Part shown: piece by piece, positions 1 through 5,288 of the stretch | How positions within the stretch are numbered: the first letter of the stretch is position 1 | How the letters are laid out: each line of letters begins with the position of its first letter | From: Firmicutes bacterium UBA5388 | Lineage (GTDB): Bacteria; Bacillota; UBA4882; UBA10575 | Length of the DNA: 6,803 nt | Direction of reading: 5' to 3' | NCBI GenBank assembly: GCA_002409975.1 | Contig: DHOO01000040.1 | Coordinates: 8,158-14,960 of the forward strand | Translations under genes and position numbers: made by a program | The notes under the pieces: generated by a model | Told to the model about the DNA's origin: nothing | Seen by the model: only the letters and a program-made list of their open reading frames with translations | The model's database searches: none

Positions 1-381
1 TTGCTGGTTGGGTGGGTAATTCAAGCCAACATCGCCGTAGCCAAGACATTGCTGTTTTCCCGCCCGCCAGCGAAACCGATGTTTTTGGTGATGGAACCAA
101 ATCTCAACAGCAACTGGGGGAGGGTGCTTTTTGCAACTTGTATTACCATTACCCCGGGCACGGTGACTGTGGATGTTGATCCGGAAACCGGCCGATTCAT
201 AGTGCATGCGCTTACCAAAGAGACCGGGATTGATCTTTTATATTGGCGGCTCATTGACGAAATTAAAAATCTGGAAACAAAGATGGGAAGGAGGGCAAAG
301 CATGTGGTGGATACTGGCGGGGCTCATGGTCTTGATTCTCCTGGTGCTGTTGCGGGCAATTATCGGGCCAACAGTCATTGA
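1..381 (+). CDS. mnhE: MnhE/MrpE-type antiporter subunit, 5'-truncated
   Basis: This is the C-terminal part of an MnhE/MrpE/MbhA-family membrane subunit of a cation/proton antiporter complex. The reading frame is open from the first base, so the initial TTG is most likely an internal leucine codon; about 50-60 N-terminal residues (the first membrane helices) would lie outside the window, given a usual family length near 160. The visible 126 residues start with the family pattern around QANIAVAK (residues 8-15). They contain the hallmark CITITPGTVTVDVD (47-60), a cytoplasmic beta-like segment with FIVHAL (66-71), and a charged helix ending near KMGRRAK. In other members the protein normally ends about there. 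Here the frame continues for a further 25 or so residues of non-family sequence (VVDTGGAHG and on), overlapping the next gene by 80 bases. The family call is secure; the C-terminal tail is odd and may be a lost stop codon. Confidence 0.9.
   Translation: MLVGWVIQANIAVAKTLLFSRPPAKPMFLVMEPNLNSNWGRVLFATCITITPGTVTVDVDPETGRFIVHALTKETGIDLLYWRLIDEIKNLETKMGRRAKHVVDTGGAHGLDSPGAVAGNYRANSH
288..295 (+). promoter_or_regulatory. Ribosome binding site for mnhF
   Basis: AAGGAGGG lies 6 bases before the ATG at 302. It decides the mnhF start: the frame is open further upstream (GTG or similar from about 206), but that extension overlaps the mnhE coding region and has no comparable binding site. The MnhF family similarity begins just after the ATG at 302. 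Confidence 0.8.
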
Positions 382-613
382 TCGCCTCATTTCCATTAAT
401 GCCATCACCAGTAAGGTTAGTGTGATCATTTTGTTGATGGCTTTCGTCAGGGAGGAATATGGGTTTATTGATATAGCCTTCGTCTTTATGTTATGTGGAT
501 TTGTGGGAGGGCTTTGGATCCTTAAAGTGCTCACACCTGGTGATTGGCAGCTCAGGCTGCCAGGTTTAAAAGGTTTCGAAGGTGATAGGGAGGAAGTGGC
601 CTCAAATGATTAA
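302..613 (+). CDS. mnhF: MnhF/MrpF-type antiporter subunit
   Basis: A 103-residue MnhF/MrpF/MbhB-family protein, a small integral membrane subunit at the ion-translocation end of Mrp and MBH complexes. Three hydrophobic helices are visible, at about residues 2-22, 38-50 and 56-76. The family signature follows helix 1: GPTVIDRLISINAITSK (22-38), with the conserved Asp27-Arg28. Where many Mrp antiporters have an aspartate (the ALD of DRvvALD) this protein has Asn33. From memory of the family, an asparagine there is common in MBH-like and archaeal-type members. Start chosen at ATG 302 because of the strong AAGGAGGG site. The gene overlaps the end of mnhE by 80 bases and the start of mnhG by 8, implying translational coupling. 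The C-terminal 25 residues are hydrophilic and probably cytoplasmic. Confidence 0.92.
   Translation: MWWILAGLMVLILLVLLRAIIGPTVIDRLISINAITSKVSVIILLMAFVREEYGFIDIAFVFMLCGFVGGLWILKVLTPGDWQLRLPGLKGFEGDREEVASND
588..596 (+). promoter_or_regulatory. Ribosome binding site for mnhG
   Basis: GGGAGGAAG inside the 3' end of mnhF, 9 bases before the ATG at 606. It supports that ATG over the in-frame GTG at 582, which would place this site inside the gene and has no good binding site of its own. Confidence 0.65.
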
Positions 614-917
614 TTGGATAGTGTATATCTGTTTTATTGGGTCGTTTTTGGCCTTTGGATTGGGAACCTTGGGGTTGTTTAGGTTTCCGGATCCATATAC
701 CCGGATGCATGCAGTGGGAATGAGTGATACTCTGGGTGTGGGGCTGCTTGGGTTTGGGCTTTTTTTGCTTAGTCCCAACTGGATGATCCGGCTTAAACTG
801 GTGGTTATTCTATTCCTGTTTTGGACGATTAACCCTACCATGACGCATTTGGTGGCCAAAGCCAGCCTGATTCATGGGATAAAACCGGTGGCAGATACAA
901 GACTGAGGAAGGGGTGA
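606..917 (+). CDS. mnhG: MnhG/MrpG-type antiporter subunit
   Basis: A 103-residue MnhG/MrpG/MbhC-family membrane subunit of the antiporter complex. Three hydrophobic helices are visible (about residues 3-22, 41-57, 61-76). The diagnostic family motif lies between helices 1 and 2: GLFRFPDPYTRMHA (23-36), followed by SDTLGVGLLGFG (40-51) in helix 2. Near the C terminus, NPTMTHLVAKA (76-86) is the usual end-of-helix-3 pattern. The length is at the short end of the normal 100-130 range. The ATG at 606 was preferred to the in-frame GTG at 582 because family similarity begins at the ATG and a purine-rich site precedes it. It overlaps mnhF by 8 bases and is separated from the next gene by 4. The TGA stop lies within the purine tract that serves the next gene. 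Confidence 0.92.
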   Translation: MINWIVYICFIGSFLAFGLGTLGLFRFPDPYTRMHAVGMSDTLGVGLLGFGLFLLSPNWMIRLKLVVILFLFWTINPTMTHLVAKASLIHGIKPVADTRLRKG

Positions 918-921
918 GCGT

Positions 922-1173
922 ATGCATTTTATAGCTACTGACTACTGGAACATGGTTCTTCTGCTCATCCTGGTGGTGGCATCTTTAGCGATGTACTATA
1001 TCAAGGATCTGCTACATGCGATCATTGTTTTTGGCGCCTATAGTTTGACAATGGCTCTTATATGGCTACAGATGAATACTCCTGACCTTGCTATTACTGA
1101 AGCTGCGGCGGGGATCTGCATGACTGTCTTAATGATGGCGGTCATTTTCCGCACGAGCCGAAAGGAGGAATAG
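922..1173 (+). CDS. MbhD-like (DUF4040) antiporter/hydrogenase membrane subunit
   Basis: An 83-residue protein made almost entirely of the DUF4040/MbhD domain, which corresponds to one segment of the C-terminal half of the giant MrpA and is related to part of NuoJ. Three hydrophobic helices are seen (about residues 9-27, 32-50, 58-76). The family signature is NTPDLAITEAAAGICMTVL (52-70): Asp55 and Glu60 are the conserved acidic residues at the start of helix 3. The glutamate is considered part of the ion path in the fused MrpA (established for the family, not tested here). KDLLHAIIVFGAYSL (28-42) is the typical helix 2 pattern. ATG 922 is preceded by GAGGAAGGGG at 905-914. The stand-alone state, followed by a stand-alone MbhE, is the arrangement of MBH-type operons and split-MrpA antiporters. 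Confidence 0.9.
   Translation: MHFIATDYWNMVLLLILVVASLAMYYIKDLLHAIIVFGAYSLTMALIWLQMNTPDLAITEAAAGICMTVLMMAVIFRTSRKEE
1161..1168 (+). promoter_or_regulatory. Ribosome binding site for the MbhE-like gene (GTG start)
   Basis: AAAGGAGG, seven bases before a GTG at 1176. The strong site, embedded in the last codons of the preceding gene (Lys-Glu-Glu), decides the GTG as start, since no ATG lies near this position in frame. Confidence 0.75.
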
Positions 1174-1175
1174 CA

Positions 1176-1469
1176 GTGAGAATAAGGAATCTTCTGTTTC
1201 TGCTGCTGGCTCTGCTGGCAGCCTATGGAATGCTGATTGTTGCGGCGGAGCTGCCTCCCTATGGAATGCCGGCGAATCCCATCCACAATCAGGTCGCGGA
1301 ACGCTATGTCAACAAGGCTTTGGATGACACTGGAGTTCTAAATATGGTGACAGCGATTGTGCTTGATTATAGGGCATACGATACGATGTTTGAGACAATT
1401 GTACTGTTCACGGCAACCCTTGCGGTGGTCATTACCCTAAAATCGCGGAAAAGAGAAGGTGAACAGTAA
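1176..1469 (+). CDS. MbhE-like subunit (MrpA C-terminal domain homologue)
   Basis: A 97-residue protein equivalent to the extreme C-terminal MbhE segment of fused MrpA. It has an N-terminal hydrophobic helix (about 5-24) and a hydrophilic, extracytoplasmic-looking stretch (25-52, rich in proline). A second helix follows the signature NMVTAIVLDYRAYDTMFET (56-74). In that signature Asp64, Arg66, Asp69-Thr70 and Glu73 match the conserved pattern of the family. The glutamate before the last helix (IVLFTATLAVVITL, 75-88) is a residue regarded as part of the ion pathway in Mrp. The C terminus is short and basic. It starts with GTG two bases after the previous stop and ends directly against the next ATG (TAA then ATG, no gap), so expression is surely coupled. 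Together with the MbhD-like gene it replaces the missing C-terminal half of MrpA. Confidence 0.88.
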   Translation: MRIRNLLFLLLALLAAYGMLIVAAELPPYGMPANPIHNQVAERYVNKALDDTGVLNMVTAIVLDYRAYDTMFETIVLFTATLAVVITLKSRKREGEQ

Positions 1470-1895
1470 ATGAGAGACTTCATTTTAAAACGGGTGGCGG
1501 CGATAATTTTGCCTTTTATTTGCATCTATGGATTTTATGTAATTCTCCACGGCCATGTTTCTCCGGGAGGTTCCTTTGCCGGTGGTATTATTGTGGGGCT
1601 CAGTTTTATTGCCTACTCTACGATTTACGGCATAGAAAAAGGCCGTGTCAAGCTGCCCGAAAAAGTCCTTACCTGGACAGAGAGCTATGGTACCTTATGG
1701 TATGGAATCATGGGAATGGTGGGCATTGTCAAAGGAGCTCCTTTTTTGGCGAATAAGTTGGCCGGCGTTGACCTCGGGGCGCCGGGGGCGCTTTCTTCCG
1801 GGGGACTTATTTCCCTCATCGGCCTCGGTGTCGGCATCAGGGTAGCCAGTACCATGGTGACTTTATTCTTTACAATGATGGAGGAAGAATCGTGA
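1470..1895 (+). CDS. mnhB: MnhB/MrpB-type antiporter subunit (MbhF-like)
   Basis: A 141-residue protein consisting of an MnhB domain, a four-helix membrane subunit of Mrp/MBH complexes. Hydrophobic helices lie at about residues 8-26, 37-53, 74-91 and 110-135. The family hallmark sits between helices 1 and 2: LHGHVSPGGSFAGGIIVG (26-43). The usual PGGGF is here PGGSF, a minor change. The strongly hydrophobic C-terminal region with GGLISLIGLGVGIRV (111-125) is also typical. The ATG follows the preceding TAA with no gap, and GAAGGTG at 1455-1461 provides the binding site. The stop overlaps the GTG of the next gene in a GTGA tetranucleotide. In bacterial Mrp operons this gene follows mrpA; here it follows the split MrpA C-terminal pieces, as mbhF follows mbhE. 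Confidence 0.92.
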   Translation: MRDFILKRVAAIILPFICIYGFYVILHGHVSPGGSFAGGIIVGLSFIAYSTIYGIEKGRVKLPEKVLTWTESYGTLWYGIMGMVGIVKGAPFLANKLAGVDLGAPGALSSGGLISLIGLGVGIRVASTMVTLFFTMMEEES

Positions 1896-2275
1896 AAGTA
1901 TTACTGGAAAAACTGCTCGTCAACTATCCGTATGTCGCGGCTGTCATTCTCTTCATGATTGGGGCTCTCACTGTGCTAACCCGCTCTAACCTGTTTAAGA
2001 AGCTGCTGGGGATTAATATTATGGAAAGCGCTATATTTCTTATGTTTGTCGCCGGGGGCAATATTCGGGGTGGAGCGGCGCCAATCCTCGGCGAGGTCAA
2101 CCCTAAGTCAGTGTATATCAATCCGCTGCCCTCGGCTTTAATGTTGACGGGTATCGTGGTCAGTGTGAGCGTAACTGCTTTCGCTTTAGCGCTCATTGTT
2201 CGATTATACAAATCATACGGTACTACCGATGCCCGGCGAATCTCTCAGCTGAGAGACGAGGTGACAGAAAGGTGA
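1892..2275 (+). CDS. mnhC: MnhC/MrpC-type NuoK-like antiporter subunit (MbhG-like)
   Basis: A 127-residue three-helix protein of the MnhC/NuoK family, the small subunit that links the translocation module to the antiporter-like subunits. Helices lie at about residues 12-30, 36-55 and 80-103. Family features are NLFKKLLGINIMESAIFL (33-50) in helix 2 and INPLPSALMLTGIVVSVSV (76-94) in helix 3, closely matching the conserved NPlPqALvLTAIVvg pattern. Glu45 lies in helix 2 about one turn after the position of the conserved NuoK glutamate, where Asn42 is found; it may take over that role (inference). The C-terminal tail (SYGTTDARRISQLRDEVTER) is charged and cytoplasmic. It starts with GTG in a four-base overlap with mnhB, preceded by GGAGG at 1880-1884, and ends in another four-base GTGA overlap with the next gene. 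Confidence 0.93.
   Translation: MKVLLEKLLVNYPYVAAVILFMIGALTVLTRSNLFKKLLGINIMESAIFLMFVAGGNIRGGAAPILGEVNPKSVYINPLPSALMLTGIVVSVSVTAFALALIVRLYKSYGTTDARRISQLRDEVTER
2258..2263 (+). promoter_or_regulatory. Ribosome binding site for first antiporter-like subunit
   Basis: GAGGTG, 8 bases before the GTG at 2272 and inside the end of mnhC. It is weaker than the other sites in the operon, so initiation here probably depends on ribosomes terminating at the overlapping GTGA. Confidence 0.5.
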
Positions 2276-3768
2276 TAGCGTCGATCACAGCTAACCTGCC
2301 GGTATTTGTTGTCATCGCTCCTCTGTTTGTTGCTTTTGTTCTGCCGACATTTGCTCGCCGGATGCGGTTAGTGGAAGGTCTGGTCATCTTTGTTGAAACT
2401 TTGGGGCTTGTAGGTGCGGGGTATCTGGCGTCCATTGTTCTGAGGCAAAAAGGTATTCCCATCATCTATCAACTGGGCGGCTGGCCGGCTCCATGGGGTA
2501 TAGAGCTGGAGGCGGGCAGTCTGGGGGTTTTTTTCTTGCTTGTTATCTCCGGCGTTAGTCTGCCGGTGTCATTGTTTGCCAAGGGTAATCTTACCGAAGA
2601 GGTGGGTAGTAAAGAGCGGGTGGCCCGGTTTTATGTGCTCTATCTGTTGCTGGGTGGCGCTTTAGCCGGAATGGCGGTAACAAACGATCTTTTTAATGTT
2701 TTTGTTTTAGTGGAAGTAGCTACCCTAAGCTGCTGTGGTTTGGTGAGCGCCCGCAATCACCCGCGGGCCGCCGAAGCCGCTTTCACCTACTTGATAATGG
2801 CAACTTTAGGCTCTACCCTTGTGCTGGGCGGGATTGGTTTTCTATATATGGTCACCGGACATTTGAATATGGGGTTTGCTTCTCAGGAGCTGGGCCGGAT
2901 CTGGCAGGATTACCCTCATGTGGTCTGGATGGCGGTCAGCTTTATCTTGGTTGGGTTTGGAGTCAAATCAGCCATTTTCCCATTGCATGTTTGGCTGCCT
3001 GATGCGCATTCTACGGCTCCGTCTCCCGCGAGCGCCATTTTATCCGGGCTTGCCGTCAAAGGCTATCTGATCTGCCTTTTGAAATTCTTGTACAGTGTAT
3101 TTGGCCCTGAATTGATGCAAAAATTTGCTGTGCACAGGATACTGGCGTTGGTGGGCGCGGTTGCGATTATCGCCGGTTCAGTATTAGCCCTGACACAGGA
3201 GGAACTAAAGCGAAGACTTGCTTATTCCACTGTTGCTCAGGTGGGTTATATTATCCTGGGTTTTGGTCTTGTGAACACAAAGGGGCTGACGGGTACATTA
3301 TTTTACCTGGCCAGTCACGCAGTGATCAAATCAACCCTGTTTTTGGCGGCAGGCGCTATGCTCGCTGCTACGGGAAAGAAAAATGTCAGGGAGCTGGCTG
3401 GTGTTGGTCGGAAAATGCCGATCACAATGGCAGCCTTTACAGTAGGCAGTCTGGGTCTGATCGGTATACCACTGTTTTCCGGATTTATTGGGAAATGGTA
3501 TCTGCTCCTTGGAAGTTTGGAAGCGGGGAATATCCTTTCGGTAGCTGTGATCATTGCGGGGAGTGTGCTTTGTGCCGCTTACCTCCTTCCGGTTATTCGA
3601 GGCGCCTACTTTGAACCGGGCCCGGAGGAAGATTGGAAGGATCCTGGTTTACCGCAGAAGATTGCCCTTATTCTGCTGGTGGCGGCAATAGTGATTTTAG
3701 GAGTTGTACCAGGGCCTTTCCTGGAGTTGGCTAAAAGGGCTGCCGCTGAGTTATTGGCGCTCCAGTAG
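2272..3768 (+). CDS. mnhD: MnhD/MrpD-type antiporter-like proton-translocating subunit, first of three
   Basis: A 498-residue polytopic membrane protein of the proton-conducting transporter family (MrpD/MbhH/NuoM,N), with about 14 helices. All key relay residues are visible. Glu148 lies in helix 5 (DLFNVFVLVEVATLS), Lys232 in helix 7 (GFGVKSAIFPLH) and Lys263 in helix 8 (SGLAVKGYLI). His349 and Lys353 lie in helix 11 (SHAVIKSTLFL) and Lys408 in helix 12 (FSGFIGKWYLLLG). WLPDAH (241-246) is the usual loop pattern. ELKRRLAYSTVAQVGYIILG (311-330) is the typical helix 10 region. A terminal lysine in helix 12 is what MrpA and MrpD have, whereas NuoM has glutamate. Length is normal for MrpD. It starts with GTG in a four-base overlap with mnhC, the same neighbour order as mrpC-mrpD and mbhG-mbhH, so it is the most likely direct partner of MnhC. 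Confidence 0.93.
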   Translation: MIASITANLPVFVVIAPLFVAFVLPTFARRMRLVEGLVIFVETLGLVGAGYLASIVLRQKGIPIIYQLGGWPAPWGIELEAGSLGVFFLLVISGVSLPVSLFAKGNLTEEVGSKERVARFYVLYLLLGGALAGMAVTNDLFNVFVLVEVATLSCCGLVSARNHPRAAEAAFTYLIMATLGSTLVLGGIGFLYMVTGHLNMGFASQELGRIWQDYPHVVWMAVSFILVGFGVKSAIFPLHVWLPDAHSTAPSPASAILSGLAVKGYLICLLKFLYSVFGPELMQKFAVHRILALVGAVAIIAGSVLALTQEELKRRLAYSTVAQVGYIILGFGLVNTKGLTGTLFYLASHAVIKSTLFLAAGAMLAATGKKNVRELAGVGRKMPITMAAFTVGSLGLIGIPLFSGFIGKWYLLLGSLEAGNILSVAVIIAGSVLCAAYLLPVIRGAYFEPGPEEDWKDPGLPQKIALILLVAAIVILGVVPGPFLELAKRAAAELLALQ

Positions 3769-3773
3769 GGGCG

Positions 3774-3781
3774 AAGGAGGG
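3774..3781 (+). promoter_or_regulatory. Ribosome binding site for second antiporter-like subunit
   Basis: AAGGAGGG, nine bases before the ATG at 3791, in the 22-base gap after the previous stop. Unlike the overlapping genes upstream, this gene can be initiated independently. Confidence 0.8.
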
Positions 3782-3790
3782 ATTTGACAG

Positions 3791-5233
3791 ATGCTTGCGC
3801 TTATTCTGGCTTTATCAAGCGGTGTGGTTGGCGGTCTGATTGTTGCTGTGATGCCCCAAGCTAGAAGCCGCCTGCGTAACTTGGTTGTTTTGGTTTTCTC
3901 TGTATCCGGTACGATTTTTAGCTGGCAAGTCGCTTTAATGGTGTTTGCGGGAGAGAACTTTAGAATAGTCGGTGAGTTTGGGGGGTTGGCTTGGAGCCTT
4001 GACCCGGATCCATTGGGAGCGGTTTTCGGACTTATTGCTTCTACCCTCTGGCTATTTACTACTGTCTATTCTTTTGGGTATATGGCAGGAAAACACAAAC
4101 AGCGCACCTATTACACTTTTTTACTCATCTCTTTCAGTGTGACCCTTGGAGTGGCTTTCTCAGGCAATCTGGTGGCTTTGTATTTGTTTTACGAGTTGCT
4201 TACCTTTGCTACTTATCCACTGGTGATTCATGAGCGCAGTTCTGGGGCGGTGAAGGCCGGGGCGAAGTATATTCTTTATAATCTTTCCGGCGCTGGCGCC
4301 CTCTTGATTGCGATCGTGATCACCTATGGCTGGGCAGGAAATCTTGATTTTGCCGGCGGGCCTATCCTGGCGAACTGTCTAAAGAACGGACTTAACTGGC
4401 TCTTGGTATTATTTACGATTGGATTTGGCGTCAAGGCAGCCATCATGCCGTTACATCGGTGGCTGCCGGCGGCCATGGTAGCCCCGACTCCGGTGAGCGC
4501 TCTATTGCATGCGGTGGCGGTTGTTTACTCCGGTGTCTATGGGATTCTGCGGGTAGTGTATTCTGTCTTTGGGCACGAGCTCATGGCAGAGCTAAGTTTC
4601 AGTAGCATGCTTCCTCTAATCGCGGCTTTTACTATTTTGGTGGGGGTTACTATTGCTACTCAGCAGGATGTTTTGAAACGTCGATTAGCTTATCACACCA
4701 TCAGCCAGCTGTCCTATATTCTGTTGGGCGCCTTTACGTTGCAGCCTTCGGGATTAACTGGGGCCATACTGCACATGATCAGTTACTCTACGCTAAAAGT
4801 CACTCTCTTCTTTTGCGCAGGGATCATTGCTGAGCAGACCGGCGAGATCAAGGTCAGTAAGATGGGCGGGGTCGGTTGGTCGCTTCCTATGACTATGGCC
4901 GCCTTTGGTATCGCCAGCCTGGGAATGATTGGTATGCTGCCTCTTAATACCTTCTGGAGTAAATATTACTTGATGAAGGGCAGTGTAGCGGGGGGAAGAT
5001 GGCCTCTTGCTTTGGTATTAATCGCCAGTGGTATCATTAATGCTGTCTGTTTCATTCCTACCGTTGTAACTGCTTTCAGAGGAAAAAGTGTTCAACCTAA
5101 TGCTGAACGGGGAGGCAGGGTTGCCCTTATGCTTGCTCCAACCCTGCTTTTGGCGGCGATTGCGCTTTCCATTGGTCTTTGGCCGGGAATCGTTTGGCCC
5201 GGAGTTCAAGCTGTTGTCAACTGGTTTTTCTAA
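3791..5233 (+). CDS. Antiporter-like proton-translocating subunit (MnhD/NuoL-like), second of three
   Basis: A 480-residue polytopic membrane protein of the same family as its two neighbours. Conserved relay residues present are Glu135 in helix 5 (LVALYLFYELLTFA), Lys215 in helix 7 (GFGVKAAIMPLHRWLP), Lys336 in helix 11 and Lys391 in helix 12 (LNTFWSKYYLMKG). The segment WLPAAMVAPTPVSALLHAVA resembles the NuoL/MrpA style (AM, LHA) rather than the DAH/SGL style of the flanking paralogues. Two usual polar residues appear to be replaced: the helix 8 lysine by Tyr246 (AVAVVYSGVYG), and the helix 11 histidine by Tyr332 (ISYSTLKVTLFF). LKRRLAYHTISQLSYILLG (295-313) is typical. The gene is intact with a strong binding site, so it is not a decaying copy. 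It may play the role of the missing MrpA N-terminal half, or be an additional pump unit; the sequence does not settle which. Confidence 0.9.
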   Translation: MLALILALSSGVVGGLIVAVMPQARSRLRNLVVLVFSVSGTIFSWQVALMVFAGENFRIVGEFGGLAWSLDPDPLGAVFGLIASTLWLFTTVYSFGYMAGKHKQRTYYTFLLISFSVTLGVAFSGNLVALYLFYELLTFATYPLVIHERSSGAVKAGAKYILYNLSGAGALLIAIVITYGWAGNLDFAGGPILANCLKNGLNWLLVLFTIGFGVKAAIMPLHRWLPAAMVAPTPVSALLHAVAVVYSGVYGILRVVYSVFGHELMAELSFSSMLPLIAAFTILVGVTIATQQDVLKRRLAYHTISQLSYILLGAFTLQPSGLTGAILHMISYSTLKVTLFFCAGIIAEQTGEIKVSKMGGVGWSLPMTMAAFGIASLGMIGMLPLNTFWSKYYLMKGSVAGGRWPLALVLIASGIINAVCFIPTVVTAFRGKSVQPNAERGGRVALMLAPTLLLAAIALSIGLWPGIVWPGVQAVVNWFF

Positions 5234-5236
5234 AAA

Positions 5237-5266
5237 AGCTAATTGCGTTGAATAACGCTAATAGCT
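5237..5266 (+). repeat. Imperfect inverted repeat between second and third antiporter genes
   Basis: In the 55-base gap after the second antiporter gene, arms 5237-5249 and 5254-5266 pair around a GAAT loop. The inner five pairs are GCGTT with AACGC, the outer five AGCTA with TAGCT, and in between lie one T-A pair and two mismatches. No run of T follows, so it is not a canonical terminator. It stands eight to ten bases before the next ribosome binding site and could act in mRNA processing, stability or translation control; the function is inferred only from position. Confidence 0.45.
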
Positions 5267-5273
5267 CCTAAAG

Positions 5274-5282
5274 AAAGGAGGT
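5274..5282 (+). promoter_or_regulatory. Ribosome binding site for third antiporter-like subunit
   Basis: AAAGGAGGT, a near-perfect site six bases before the ATG at 5289. It is the strongest in the window and confirms the start of the gene that is open at the 3' edge. CTCCT at 5265-5269 just upstream could pair with its AGGAG core. Confidence 0.85.
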
Positions 5283-5288
5283 CAAATT

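Noticed and set aside
206..301. Longer N terminus for mnhF starting at 206
   Set aside because: The extra 32 residues are encoded out of frame over conserved mnhE sequence and precede the strong binding site at 288-295.
582..605. GTG at 582 as the start of mnhG
   Set aside because: It adds eight hydrophilic residues outside the family pattern, has no upstream binding site, and would bury the GGGAGGAAG site that serves ATG 606.
1222..1269. 12-base direct repeat CCTATGGAATGC (1222-1233 and 1258-1269) in the MbhE-like gene
   Set aside because: Both copies encode Tyr-Gly-Met in frame 12 codons apart; a single short repeat in coding sequence is most simply chance.
1520..1845. Alternative + strand frames inside mnhB (1520-1756 and 1645-1845)
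   Set aside because: Out-of-frame shadows of a clear MnhB domain; their translations look random.
1924..2211. Minus-strand open frame of 95 codons opposite mnhC (and similar ones opposite mnhF, mnhG, the MbhD-like gene and the antiporter genes)
   Set aside because: They lie wholly opposite well-recognised conserved genes, show no family features and have no convincing binding sites.
5237..5270. Rho-independent terminator after the second antiporter gene
   Set aside because: The stem is interrupted by mismatches and not followed by a T run; the next gene of the same family begins at once with a strong binding site.
5243..5288. Internal promoter in the 55-base gap
   Set aside because: A TTGCGT and a TAATAG are present but only about 10 bases apart, too close for a -35/-10 pair.
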